Positions 45,901 to 54,687 of a stretch of DNA of 64,000 nucleotides are shown piece after piece. The stretch covers positions 80,053 through 144,052 of the forward strand of contig ONNR01000011.1 of assembly GCA_900319235.1 (NCBI GenBank). Direction: 5' to 3'. Position numbers and translations under genes: made by a program. The DNA is from an uncultured Prevotellaceae bacterium (GTDB lineage Bacteria; Bacteroidota; Bacteroidia; Bacteroidales; UBA3663). The notes beneath the pieces are model-generated. The model did no database searches, was not told where the DNA came from, and worked only from the letters and a program-made list of their open reading frames with translations. Each line of letters begins with the position of its first letter. Position 1 is the first letter of the stretch.

Positions 45901-46010
45901 TCGACGCGAACCGTAACCTGTTGACCCTTTTGACTCACAGCCTTGCCTCCACAGGAGGTGAGCAGAAGGACTGAGAGCAGTGATAATGATGCGATTTGAA
46001 TATTTTTCAT
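42960..46010 (-). CDS. GH31 alpha-xylosidase with PA14 insert (BoGH31A-like)
   Basis: 1016 residues with a signal or lipobox region (LLLTSC). After the N-terminal beta-sandwich a PA14 domain is inserted at about 285-400 (TGEYNFSHYYSGYQKIYINDRNVY; RYKFRLEWAPDGGEAYCGLR). The catalytic barrel has WWMDASEPN (nucleophile about D579) and TWSGDIGTRW (acid/base about D691). An inserted PA14 domain is the hallmark of the Bacteroides ovatus xyloglucan alpha-xylosidase BoGH31A and its Cellvibrio relative. It would remove alpha-1,6-xylose from the non-reducing end of xyloglucan oligosaccharides. The lipobox suggests membrane attachment. Confidence 0.9.
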   Translation of the reverse strand: MKNIQIASLSLLSVLLLTSCGGKAVSQKGQQVTVRVEQTTTDGPKLVRLEVMGEKIIRVTATAENKFADRPSLIIVPQDQQVKYETTERGDTVQVKTAFVVANVLKSNGQVWFTNLKGDVILAEQAQGSKTFAPFSATQTVWTANADGPAEVPNPTTWKGWSTRVVFESPADEAFYGLGQHQADDWNYKGKNEELFQYNTKVSVPFVVSSRNYGVLVDSYSLMRFGNPKDYSQLPELFDLYDKEGVAGALTGTYSAPGEETLVRREDSIYFENLASAKNLPKYPLYKAQVTFEGEIVPHVTGEYNFSHYYSGYQKIYINDRNVYTEDVQGTGVEGDQTIWRTAWNPNARKFAVNMEAGKRYKFRLEWAPDGGEAYCGLRALAPVLPEEQAKLSFWSEMVQQLDYYFIAGDNSDEVVKGYRTLTGKAQIMPKWLFGFWQSRERYKSQREILDALKGFRDRKLPIDNIVMDWNYWSPDSWGAFTFDTLRFNDPKGMIDTIHAQHAKIMISCWPKYYLTTDNMKELDQMGKIYQQSIKDSLYDWLGFKYAFYDAYDLDARKVFWRQLYEKLGVIGMDAWWMDASEPNVRDCTDLPYRKLLCGPTALGSSDEYFNAYSIVNAEAIYDGQRGYETAVERQGIKADDSQALQKQAKWNQYGFGNDAAFSPDNQRVFLLTRNGFAAEQRFSTATWSGDIGTRWEDMKTQITAGLNFSISGIPYWSQDIGGFSVEKRYEAAQHFFDATGRENEDMRDWRELNVRWHEWGVFTPMYRVHGQFPFREPWNIAPESHPAYKVIRSCIEFRYRMMPYIYSLAGKVHFDDYTMLRPLVMDFGYDSKVLDLGYQFMFGPSFMVCPVYQYKARQRDVYFPEGRIWYNFYDGRIASEGGETRICAAPYEQIPVFVPSGSIIPFGPALQYSDEKPAGTIRLYVYEGQDGDFTLYEDEGTNYGYEAGRFANIHFSYNEAQKELTISDREGEFPGMLQKRTFIVVPVGAKRIQGYDPEAKGIEVQYDGKAQVVKL

Positions 46011-46072
46011 GAGTTTTATAGTGTGTAATTATGAGTTTGCTATAGTAGCTATTGTGACAATATTAACTATAA

Positions 46073-46774
46073 TTATTTTTCGAGATCCTTCTTTACAAAG
46101 TCCATTACCTGCTGGGCGATGGCCTTCATACCAGCCTGACTGGGGTGGCCCCACTGCTTGTCGATGTCGTGGAGTTCGATGAGGGGCAGACCGTAATGAC
46201 GACAGATGACACGCATCGACTCGGAATGTTCGGGCTTAAGATCGGTGTTGAGGATGAAATAGATGCGGGCCATGGGATAGTTCTGCCTGATGACACTGCA
46301 GAGACGTGCCATGGCAGGACGGAAGAACCAGAGGTCGTTGTCGGTCCAGTTGGCCCACTTATAATCGCCGACGAGTTCGCCCGTCCACGAGTCGTTGGTG
46401 ATGCAGCACGAGAGGATGATGTCGGGGTTGCCGAGATTCTCCACGCGAGTGTTGAACGAGCGCGGCTTGTAGTTGTCGTAGTTGTAGCCCGCATAACCTA
46501 CGGTGGCTCCGCTGTAAGAGTTGTTCATTTCGAGCTTCCAGCCCATCTGGTCGATGACCTGCCACCACCAAGTCTGCTCGACGCGGGTCACATCGTTGCC
46601 CTTCTGACGATGAGGGCTGTCGGCACTCCAATACCAGGGTTCATTGGTATCGGGTGTAAGCCAGCCCTCGAAAGTGGAATAACTGTCGCCGAAGATGGTG
46701 ACGCGAAGAGAGTCCTGCGCCTGTGCTGCCCAACTCAGGGTGGCCAAGATGGCTATCAGAAGTGTCTTTTTCAT
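46073..46774 (-). CDS. SGNH/GDSL-type esterase
   Basis: 233 residues, signal peptide ending in AQAQ. The blocks are GDSYS (nucleophile Ser), a Gly in the NNSYSGATVGY region, TNDSW (Asn) and a C-terminal HPSQAGMKAIAQQVM with the D/H-x-x-H pair. The fold is clear; the ester substrate is likely an acetyl group on a plant polysaccharide, as xyloglucan is often acetylated. It lies between the PA14-GH31 gene (62 nt) and the GH95 gene (75 nt) on the same strand and is probably part of that operon. Confidence 0.85.
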   Translation of the reverse strand: MKKTLLIAILATLSWAAQAQDSLRVTIFGDSYSTFEGWLTPDTNEPWYWSADSPHRQKGNDVTRVEQTWWWQVIDQMGWKLEMNNSYSGATVGYAGYNYDNYKPRSFNTRVENLGNPDIILSCCITNDSWTGELVGDYKWANWTDNDLWFFRPAMARLCSVIRQNYPMARIYFILNTDLKPEHSESMRVICRHYGLPLIELHDIDKQWGHPSQAGMKAIAQQVMDFVKKDLEK

Positions 46775-46797
46775 TTTTTTGTTTTTTAAAACTGGAT

Positions 46798-46833
46798 ATT
46801 CTAGATGTTCTAGATATTCTAGATGCTCTAGAC
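46798..46833. repeat. Four tandem 9-bp repeats RTTCTAGAT
   Basis: ATTCTAGAT, GTTCTAGAT, ATTCTAGAT and GCTCTAGAC stand in perfect tandem in the gap between the GH95 and SGNH genes. Each unit includes the palindrome TCTAGA or its near match. Confidence 0.8.
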
Positions 46834-46849
46834 AATTTAGAAAGAAGGA

Positions 46850-49303
46850 TTAGAATTCCCAAGTTTGTCCGTCCAAAGACTTCACGTGAAGTTTGCCTGG
46901 AGTATTGCGATGGCTTGTGACGTCGAGCTTAATTACCTTGCCGTCCTTCCACTCCATGCTGAGTTCGTAGCCGCCACGCAGACGCACACCCTTGATATGT
47001 CCGCACGGTTTCCACTGCTCGGGCAATGCGGGGAGGACAATGGCCTCGCTCTCGGTATCGCTGATCCAACGGCTTTGGACAAGCATCTCCATCACACCAG
47101 CTGTTCCACCGAAGTTGCCATCAATCTGGAATGGTGAATGGGCATCGAAGAGATTGGCATAAGTGCCACCTCCACGACGACGATCCTCTCCCCGGTAATC
47201 CTGAGGATGCACAAAGGTCATCAGTTTGCGGAAAATGTGGTAGGCACCCGCAGCGTCACGAAGCCGTGCAAAGAGATTGACTCTCCAGCCTGCGCTCCAT
47301 CCTGTAGTTTTATCTCCCTTGATCTCGAGAGTCCTGGCGCATGCCTGGGCAAGTTCTGGAGTGTCATCGACCGTGATGTGATGTCCGGGGTAGAGTCCGA
47401 AGAGATGCGACTGGTGACGATGGTGCGGATCCTTATCCTCCCAGTCGAAATACCATTCCTGCAGGTTACCCTTGGCTCCAATCTTGTAAGGAAGGAGTTT
47501 TGCCAAGGTGGCATCCACCTGCTCGAGGAACGCGGCATCGCCCTCGGTTATAGCTTCGCCATAGAGGACATTGGCAGCACGCCTGACATCGGTGAGCAAT
47601 TCGCGAATCATAGCCACATCGGCAGAGCCTCCATAGAAAGTAGCGCCTTCGAAACCATCGGCAAGGCGATATTCGTTCTCAGGAGTCGTCGATGGAGAAG
47701 TCATCAGGTAGCCATCCTTCTCGACAAGCCATTGCATCAGGAAACGGGCTGCGCCCTTCATCACCGGATAGGCCTCAGCCAGGAACTTACGGTCCTGGGT
47801 AAACATATAATGTTCCCACAAGTGGGTCGATACCCAAGCGCCACCAATGGGCCAGCAGCACCACATCGGGCTTTCGTTGCGATAGCCAACTGGATTGGTC
47901 ATGCACCAAATGTCGCTGTTGTGACAGACGAGCCATGTAGGCACACCCTGTTCCTCAGTGATGGTAGCACCATAGTAGTTTTGCGCGGTGATGGCACCAC
48001 TCTTGGGCAAATGCTTGATCCATGTCAGCATAGAGTTGTGCATCTCGGGCAATGCCCCCACCTCCGATGGCCAATAGTTCTCCTCCACATTGATGTTGAC
48101 CGTATAGTTGCAACTCCAAGGAGGTGTCATACGTTCGTTCCAAAGACCCTGCAGATTGGCAGGCACGCCCTCGGTACGGCTCGACGAAATGAGCAAGTAG
48201 CGTCCGTATTGGAAATAGAGTTCCTCAAGATCGGGGTTGAAATAGTCCGGGTCGTCGTTGAGAAGCAACTGCTGATCGGTATCGAGCGCCAGGATGGAAT
48301 CGGACGTCTGTCCCAGGTCAAGACTCACGCGGCAGAAGAGTCGCTGAAAGTCCACGAGATGTCGCGACTGCAAGGTTGAGTAGTCCTTCTTCACGGCTTC
48401 GGCGAGACGCTGGGTCACTGCCGAGCGGTAGTCGCGGCCTTCGGTGACGGGGTTCATATAAGGGCCATTGTAACTGGTCACATTGGTGAGCAAAAGGACA
48501 GCCTCATCGCATCCACTGATCACAAGGGCAGTGTCACCCTCAATCGAGACGCACCCCTCGGGTGCCTGAATGCGCAGTTCTGTGCGGAAATGGATACCAC
48601 GGTTCGCATCGTAATGGAACCACTCGTCCTTGCCCTTCTCGGGTTTGGTGCTATAGGCCACATATCCTTCGGTGAAGAGTTTGTCGGGTAGCACAGTAAT
48701 CACACTGCCAGGCTGGGGGCAAGTCAGACGAATGCGCTGGTTCAAGGATGTATTGTACGACTTCAGTCGAACCACAATGACCGAATCGGGAGCAGACGCA
48801 AAACTCTCGCGCTCGATGCGACTGCCATCGGGCATCTCGTAAGTGACATATGCAGTCGCCTTGGTCAAATCGAGCGAACGGGAATAGGATACAGGTTCGC
48901 CGGCGGCCTTCAGATCGGTGATAAGCAGTGAACCTAGCGGTTGATAGATTTCGCTGTTGTGACCCTCGATCTTCATATTCTCTTTCTCTGCCCCACGATA
49001 GTCTTCCTTGTCGAGCAAGGCGCGTACCTTCGGCAGATTCTTGTAGGCATTGGGTGTCCAGGGGACGAGGTCTGGTTCACCCGTCCACAGCGTGATATCG
49101 TTGAGCGAAAGGCGTTCCTCAGTCACGCCGCCATAGACCAGCGCTCCGAGTTGTCCGTTGCCAACAGGCAGGCTTTCCTCGAAGTACTGTGCAGGACGAC
49201 TGTAATGCAGAATCAACTTGTTCGCGGCCACAGGTTCCTCCTGCTCGCAGGCTGTGAAACCAAGCACTCCGACCAAGGAGAGAAGGATAACTTCGTATTT
49301 CAT
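46850..49303 (-). CDS. GH95 alpha-L-fucosidase / alpha-L-galactosidase family lipoprotein
   Basis: 817 residues, lipobox ending in FTAC. The N-terminal beta domain starts LPVGNGQLGALVYGGVTEERLSLNDITLWTG, the usual GH95 entry. The (alpha/alpha)6 barrel carries the catalytic Glu in SPSTTPENEY (about E542) and conserved RHQSHLFGLYPGHHI; the C-terminal domain ends with the catalytic Asp region (FQIDGNFGGTAGVMEML). GH95 enzymes invert alpha-1,2-linked L-fucose or L-galactose. Next to the PA14-GH31 it would remove the terminal fucose of xyloglucan side chains. It is first in the minus-strand cluster and has its own -7 box. Confidence 0.92.
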   Translation of the reverse strand: MKYEVILLSLVGVLGFTACEQEEPVAANKLILHYSRPAQYFEESLPVGNGQLGALVYGGVTEERLSLNDITLWTGEPDLVPWTPNAYKNLPKVRALLDKEDYRGAEKENMKIEGHNSEIYQPLGSLLITDLKAAGEPVSYSRSLDLTKATAYVTYEMPDGSRIERESFASAPDSVIVVRLKSYNTSLNQRIRLTCPQPGSVITVLPDKLFTEGYVAYSTKPEKGKDEWFHYDANRGIHFRTELRIQAPEGCVSIEGDTALVISGCDEAVLLLTNVTSYNGPYMNPVTEGRDYRSAVTQRLAEAVKKDYSTLQSRHLVDFQRLFCRVSLDLGQTSDSILALDTDQQLLLNDDPDYFNPDLEELYFQYGRYLLISSSRTEGVPANLQGLWNERMTPPWSCNYTVNINVEENYWPSEVGALPEMHNSMLTWIKHLPKSGAITAQNYYGATITEEQGVPTWLVCHNSDIWCMTNPVGYRNESPMWCCWPIGGAWVSTHLWEHYMFTQDRKFLAEAYPVMKGAARFLMQWLVEKDGYLMTSPSTTPENEYRLADGFEGATFYGGSADVAMIRELLTDVRRAANVLYGEAITEGDAAFLEQVDATLAKLLPYKIGAKGNLQEWYFDWEDKDPHHRHQSHLFGLYPGHHITVDDTPELAQACARTLEIKGDKTTGWSAGWRVNLFARLRDAAGAYHIFRKLMTFVHPQDYRGEDRRRGGGTYANLFDAHSPFQIDGNFGGTAGVMEMLVQSRWISDTESEAIVLPALPEQWKPCGHIKGVRLRGGYELSMEWKDGKVIKLDVTSHRNTPGKLHVKSLDGQTWEF

Positions 49304-49330
49304 GCGTATAAATATATATGGTATAACGGC

Positions 49331-49339
49331 GCAAATATA
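49331..49339 (-). promoter_or_regulatory. Promoter -7 box TATATTTGC for the GH95 cluster
   Basis: Minus-strand TATATTTGC lies 28 nt upstream of the GH95 start, in the divergent region shared with the M3 peptidase gene. Confidence 0.6.
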
Positions 49340-49410
49340 CAGATTTTTTTGAACAAGTCCAATTTTTCAGCTCATTTTCACACTATTTTTGCACTTTTGT
49401 CGGTTCTTTT

Positions 49411-49441
49411 TTGGCCGTTATATAAAAAATGAGTACTTTTG
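49411..49441 (+). promoter_or_regulatory. Promoter TTG-N20-TACTTTTG for the M3 peptidase
   Basis: TTG at 49411-49413, a 20-nt spacer and TACTTTTG at 49434-49441. The ATG at 49464 follows 23 nt later. Confidence 0.65.
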
Positions 49442-49463
49442 TACCCATCAAACCACAAGAAGA

Positions 49464-51641
49464 ATGAAAACTAAATCACTAAGCATCATGGCACTAATCA
49501 GTGCAATCACAATCTCCTGTTCGACCAATGGAGAGAAACGCGGAAGCGGCAATCCGCTTCTGGAAGAACCCACCGCCAAATATGGCATCATCGATTACGA
49601 CCGCATCACGCCCGAACACTTCAGCGAGGCCATCGAACTGGGTATGGAGGAGCAAAAGCGCGAGGTAAAAGACATCTGTGAAAACCCGGAAGAGCCAACG
49701 TTCCGCAACACCATCGCTGCCCTCGACCAGAGCGGACAGTTGCTGAGCAAGTCGGTTCTGATCTTCGAAGACCTGACGTCAAGCAACTCCACCCCGGAAC
49801 TTGAGGCATTGCAGACCAAATATTCGCCAGCCTTGACCGCCCACAACGACGGCATCTACCTCAATCCACAGCTATTCAATCGCGTAAAGACCGTCTATGA
49901 CAAGCACTACAAGATGGGCATCGAGCAACCGGAGGCCGAGAAGGAAATCCTGAACCACGAAGAGATGTCGGTGCTCCGAAAGACCTACGAGGCATTTGCC
50001 AAGCGCGGTGCCGAACTCGGCGAAAAGCAGAAGGCCCAACTGCGCGAGCTCAACGCCCGCATCAGCGCACTTCAGACCAAGTTCAGCCAGAATCTGCTGC
50101 ACGAGACCAACAATACGTATGTGACCGTCGATTCAAAGGAAGAACTCGACGGCCTCCCAGAGGCCAACATCCAACGTGCTGCCGAGATGGCCAGGCAACA
50201 GGGACAAGAGGGCAAGTACATGTTCAACATGCAGCGCCCATCGTGCAATCCCGTGCTCCAATATTGCACCAACCGCGAACTGCGTCACAAGGTGTACGAT
50301 GCCTACTACAACCGAGGCAACCAGGGCAACGAATGGGATAACAAAGCCATCTGCGCCGAACTCGTCAAGCTGCGCCTCGAACGCGCCCAACTGCTCGGCT
50401 ACAAGAACTGCGCCGAACAGATACTGAAATACCGCATGGCCGAAAACGAGGAAAATGTCTATGACCTGCTCAACGCCGTCTGGGGACCTGCTGTCGAAAA
50501 GGCCAACCAGGAACTTTCTGACATCCGCGTCGAGATGAAGAAGGACGGCCTGACCTGCGAGCCGGAGGGCTGGGACTATATGTTCTACTCCAGCCGCGCC
50601 AAGGCAGCCAAATATGCCATCGATGAAGAAAAGATTGCCGAATATTTCGAAATCAACAACGTCCTCAAAGGCATCTTCTATGTTGCCGAAAAACTGCATG
50701 GACTGACCTTCAAGGAAATCACCGGTCAGGTTCCTACCTACAGCAAGGAGACACAGACCTGGGAGGTCTATGACCGCGACAAGAAACTCGTCGCCATCTT
50801 CTACAACGACTATTTCCCACGCGACGGCAAGGGTGCCGGTGCCTGGATGACCGATCTGCGTCCGCAATCCTACGTGCAGGATTCGTTAGGTAACGAAGTA
50901 CGACAAATTCCCATCACCATCAACGTCTGCAACATGACACGCCCGAATGCCGAAGGTGCTGCCTTGCAGAGCATCGACAACGTAACTACCATGTTCCACG
51001 AGTTCGGTCACGCCATGCACTTTATGCTCCACGACGTGCATTACAATGCCACCTACGATGTGGAGTCGGACTACGTCGAACTGCCGTCCCAGCTCAACGA
51101 GCATTGGGCCACCGAGCCCGAAGTGCTCAAGGTTTATGCCAAGCACTACAAGACAGGTGAAGTCATCCCTATGGACCTCGTCAAGAAACTTGACGAAAGC
51201 AGCAAGTACGGGCAGGGCTTCGCCACCGTGGAGTATCTTGCCGCCTCGCTCGTCGATATGGATCTGCACACGCTGACCGAAGTACCCGAGGACCTCGACG
51301 TCATCGAATTCGAGACCAGGAAACTGCAGGAACGCGGCATACCACGACAAATCCTCCCCCGCTATCGCGTGACCAACTTCAGTCACACCATGGGAGGAGG
51401 ATATACCGCTGGATATTATAGTTATCTCTGGTCGGAAGTGCTCGACTGCGATGCTTTCGAAGCCTTCAAGGAGACTGGAGACATCTTCAACTCTGACCTT
51501 GCCCTGCACTATCGCAAGACCTGTCTTGAACCTGGCGGCATCGACTCAGGCCTAAAGATGTACATCAACTTCCGCGGTCGCAAACCCGGCATCGAGGCAT
51601 TGCTCCGCAACCGAGGCCTCAGCACCGCAGCTTGTCGCTGA
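49464..51641 (+). CDS. dcp: M3 family peptidyl-dipeptidase (Dcp type), lipoprotein
   Basis: 725 residues from the ATG at 49464; a longer frame to 49389 would read through the promoter. The lipobox ends in TISC. The mostly helical M3 fold carries the zinc site MFHEFGHAMHFML (H512, E513, H516), with the third ligand Glu in the ELPSQLNEHW helix and the C-terminal VTNFSHTMGGGYTAGYYSYLWSE segment that lines the active site. It would remove dipeptides from peptide C-termini in the periplasm. The gene is convergent with the Ca2+ ATPase gene, with only two bases between stop codons. Confidence 0.9.
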   Translation: MKTKSLSIMALISAITISCSTNGEKRGSGNPLLEEPTAKYGIIDYDRITPEHFSEAIELGMEEQKREVKDICENPEEPTFRNTIAALDQSGQLLSKSVLIFEDLTSSNSTPELEALQTKYSPALTAHNDGIYLNPQLFNRVKTVYDKHYKMGIEQPEAEKEILNHEEMSVLRKTYEAFAKRGAELGEKQKAQLRELNARISALQTKFSQNLLHETNNTYVTVDSKEELDGLPEANIQRAAEMARQQGQEGKYMFNMQRPSCNPVLQYCTNRELRHKVYDAYYNRGNQGNEWDNKAICAELVKLRLERAQLLGYKNCAEQILKYRMAENEENVYDLLNAVWGPAVEKANQELSDIRVEMKKDGLTCEPEGWDYMFYSSRAKAAKYAIDEEKIAEYFEINNVLKGIFYVAEKLHGLTFKEITGQVPTYSKETQTWEVYDRDKKLVAIFYNDYFPRDGKGAGAWMTDLRPQSYVQDSLGNEVRQIPITINVCNMTRPNAEGAALQSIDNVTTMFHEFGHAMHFMLHDVHYNATYDVESDYVELPSQLNEHWATEPEVLKVYAKHYKTGEVIPMDLVKKLDESSKYGQGFATVEYLAASLVDMDLHTLTEVPEDLDVIEFETRKLQERGIPRQILPRYRVTNFSHTMGGGYTAGYYSYLWSEVLDCDAFEAFKETGDIFNSDLALHYRKTCLEPGGIDSGLKMYINFRGRKPGIEALLRNRGLSTAACR

Positions 51642-51643
51642 TG

Positions 51644-54385
51644 TCAATGCTTCGAATGACGCACGAACAAACGAATTGACCGAGATAATTCGGGAACGAT
51701 AAAGACGGGAGAGGTCACCAGCAGGATTAATCCCCAATCCTTAAGACTTAGCCTATCAACCTCGAAGAAGTCGGGCAGCAGATCGACAATGACGAACTGC
51801 CCGACTAATATTATTGCTGCCACCAGGACAAAGCCCGAACTAAAGGACTGCTTGAAGCGCTCCCGGTCGGTGAAGAAATGGCGTATCTCGAGCAACATAC
51901 TGCTGTCGGTGCGGTAAAAGCGCACATTGAACAGATTCCACAACTGCAGCACCACAAAGAAAGTGAAGTAGATGCCATGCTCGTAGGCCGACAAGAAAGG
52001 CTTGCCTGGATGTTTTTCAAAGTAACCCGTGAAGTACTTCTTCAGCGCATCTGCATTGAAGAGGTCGGATACTTCGTCCACATCCGTATGGTAGAGCAAT
52101 TGCCAGATGCCCACCATCACCACGAAGAAGCCCAATCCCCAAAGGGCGATGCGCCAGCCCATCTGATGATTGACGATATGCGCCTTGGGCGAACGCGGCT
52201 TGTCGTGCAGCACCCTCGGATCGGCAGGAAGCGATGACAGGGCACCTGCGGCAAACGTGTCCATAATAAGATTGACCCAAAGCATCTGTGTCACATTCAA
52301 AGGCGAATCGAGGCCCGTGATGGCACCCAACAGCACCACCAGACACGCACACACGTTGATGGTCATCTGGAAAATGATGAATCGTCGGATGTTCCAATAG
52401 ATGCTGCGTCCCCAAAGAATGGCCTTGTTGATTGACGCGAACGAGTCGTCGATAATAGTAATGTCCGAAGCTTCCTTGGCACGCGATGTGCCAGAGCCCA
52501 TTGACAACCCCACCTGTGCCTTTGCCAGTGCCGGTGCATCGTTAGTTCCATCGCCCGTCACAGCCACCACCTCGTGGTTCTGCTGCAGCAGTGTCACCAA
52601 GCGTGCCTTATCCTCGGGACGGGCACGTGCAATGATGCGAATGCGGTAATCACGAAGCAGTTCGCGCAAATCCTTGTCCGAACGGGTGGCGAAGTCGGGG
52701 CCTTGCAAGGTCTTGTCCAGCTCGCCTTCCTTCAGCAATCCTATCTCACGCCCAATCTCGTTGGCAGTGCCTACGGTGTCACCTGTTACGATAATCACCT
52801 TTACGCCAGCGACATCCTTGCACTGGTGGATGGCTTGGGCCACATCGGGACGAATGGGGTCGGCAATGCCCACTACACCGAGGAAGACATGCGGTCCCTC
52901 GCCCTGCTGCATTGCAAAGCCCAGCGTTCGCATGGCTCGCTGCTGATAGGAAGCAAGGAGTTCTTCCACCTCGTGTTTGGTCACACCGCCTGCTATCTCT
53001 TCACAACGGTCGAGCAGCAGTTCGGGAGCGCCCTTGACGTACTTCACAATCGTACCGTCTGGTTTTTCGACGCGGGTGAGCATGTATTTTGTCTGGGTCG
53101 AAAAAGGCTGTTGGCCCACCACTTTGGCGCCATCGCGCAACTGCTGGTAGTCGAAGCCCATCGTGTCGAGCCACATCAGCAGGGCACCTTCGGTCGGATT
53201 GCCGATAGGAGTACGTTCCACGGTGAGCGCTGCTGTGCTGTTGACGCTTATGCCAAGGGCAAGTTCCTCGCGATCAAAGTCTCCAAAGAAACGATGTTCG
53301 ACCACCGACATGCGGTTCTGCGTCAACGTGCCTGTCTTGTCGGTGCAGATCACCGTTGTTGCACCCATCGTCTCACAGGCATGCAACTTGCGCACCAGGT
53401 TGTTCTCTTTCAGCATCTTGCGCATACTCAATGCAAGGCTCACGGTGATGCTCATCGGCAATCCCTCGGGCACAGCCACCACAATCAGAGTAATGGCCAG
53501 CATCAATGACTGCAGGACGAAGCCAAAGATAACGATTGGCTCCATCTTGTCGGGCATATCACTGAATGCAAAATAGTAGAACAGACGACCCAGAACGATC
53601 AGCAGGGCGATGGTAAAACTTGCATACGAAATCCATCGGCCCAATTGGTCCAACTGACGACTAAGCGGTGTCTTCACTTCCGAACCTTCACGCGTCAACG
53701 CCACGCCACGTCCCTCTTCGCTATCCACGGCCGTCTTGTCAACCACATAGACACCATTGCCCTCGATAACTGTGCTTCCGCGCAGCACACGGTCGGCGGG
53801 ATAGGCCGACTCAGAATATTTGTGATAGTCCTTCTGGTCGGGAGTGAACTTATCCTGATAAGGTTCGCCGGTGAAGATTGATTCGTCCACTCTAAGCGCA
53901 TTGGCAACCACAAGCAGACCATCGGCAGGAAGTTGGTCTCCGCTTTCGATGCGGACCACATCACCCACCACCACATCCATCTTCGGGATGCTGTACATCT
54001 GAGGGTGTGCATCCCTCCAGGGACGGCGCAGTACTTTCACAGGTTGGGTATCCTTCACCTGATTGAGCACATCGAATTCGTGGTCGGCCTTCACTTCGAA
54101 GACGAAACCCACGCCCGTCGAAAGCAGGATGGCAAACAACACTCCAATAGGTTCGAACAACAGGCGCCAGTTGCCCGTAGTCATAATTTCGTAACCAGAT
54201 ACGAAGCACGAGAGAAAGAGCGCAACAAGCAATATAATAATGAGAGGATCCTTGAACTTCTCGAGGTAGCGCTTCCACAGGGGTTCTTTCTCGGGGTCGG
54301 GTATCTTGTTTTGTCCCTTACCCGCGATGACGGCAGGATCATCGACCGAAAGAGCCATTTCGAGGTATTTCTTGCGTTTATCCAT
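51644..54385 (-). CDS. Calcium-translocating P-type ATPase, plasma-membrane type
   Basis: 913 residues from the ATG at 54385, chosen because the -7 box at 54407-54415 rules out the frame start at 54421. N-terminal cation-ATPase region, actuator domain (GDVVRIESGDQLPADGLLV; SIFTGEP), VAVPEGLPMSITVSLA in helix 4, phosphorylation site ICTDKTGTLT (about D349), hinge TGDGTNDAPALAKAQVG, and a C-terminal set of four or more helices. This is the IIB-type layout without a calmodulin tail. It exports Ca2+ from the cytoplasm. It is monocistronic. Confidence 0.92.
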   Translation of the reverse strand: MDKRKKYLEMALSVDDPAVIAGKGQNKIPDPEKEPLWKRYLEKFKDPLIIILLVALFLSCFVSGYEIMTTGNWRLLFEPIGVLFAILLSTGVGFVFEVKADHEFDVLNQVKDTQPVKVLRRPWRDAHPQMYSIPKMDVVVGDVVRIESGDQLPADGLLVVANALRVDESIFTGEPYQDKFTPDQKDYHKYSESAYPADRVLRGSTVIEGNGVYVVDKTAVDSEEGRGVALTREGSEVKTPLSRQLDQLGRWISYASFTIALLIVLGRLFYYFAFSDMPDKMEPIVIFGFVLQSLMLAITLIVVAVPEGLPMSITVSLALSMRKMLKENNLVRKLHACETMGATTVICTDKTGTLTQNRMSVVEHRFFGDFDREELALGISVNSTAALTVERTPIGNPTEGALLMWLDTMGFDYQQLRDGAKVVGQQPFSTQTKYMLTRVEKPDGTIVKYVKGAPELLLDRCEEIAGGVTKHEVEELLASYQQRAMRTLGFAMQQGEGPHVFLGVVGIADPIRPDVAQAIHQCKDVAGVKVIIVTGDTVGTANEIGREIGLLKEGELDKTLQGPDFATRSDKDLRELLRDYRIRIIARARPEDKARLVTLLQQNHEVVAVTGDGTNDAPALAKAQVGLSMGSGTSRAKEASDITIIDDSFASINKAILWGRSIYWNIRRFIIFQMTINVCACLVVLLGAITGLDSPLNVTQMLWVNLIMDTFAAGALSSLPADPRVLHDKPRSPKAHIVNHQMGWRIALWGLGFFVVMVGIWQLLYHTDVDEVSDLFNADALKKYFTGYFEKHPGKPFLSAYEHGIYFTFFVVLQLWNLFNVRFYRTDSSMLLEIRHFFTDRERFKQSFSSGFVLVAAIILVGQFVIVDLLPDFFEVDRLSLKDWGLILLVTSPVFIVPELSRSIRLFVRHSKH

Positions 54386-54406
54386 TCTATTTTTCTTTTT
54401 TCGGCC

Positions 54407-54415
54407 GCAAAGATA
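54407..54415 (-). promoter_or_regulatory. Promoter -7 box TATCTTTGC for the Ca2+ ATPase
   Basis: Minus-strand TATCTTTGC lies 21 nt upstream of the chosen ATG and inside the longer possible frame. Confidence 0.6.
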
Positions 54416-54687
54416 CACCATATTTTCAACAATTCCAAATAATCAATTAACAATTAACAATTAACAATTGACAATTGTTCGTTTCGACAAGCGAAAGTGC
54501 TTTTTTTAGGTTTTTTGTGCGAAAATCAAAGATTTTTGGAAAAATATTTGGAATTATCGGGAAGATTTACCATATTTGCAGCAGCAAATTGTTAGCCGCG
54601 CCCATGAGAATCACCCATTACCCACGCGGTTTGCTATCAAAATGACAGATACAATTCATCAAAGATTTAACCAAATCAACATTCGCT
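54416..54687. other. Intergenic region between Ca2+ ATPase and gdhA with CAATTAA repeats
   Basis: The divergent gap holds a tandem run of CAATTAA / CAATTGA words at 54444-54478, then an AT-rich stretch and a weak promoter-like CATATTTGC at 54571-54579. No coding frame is convincing. Confidence 0.6.
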
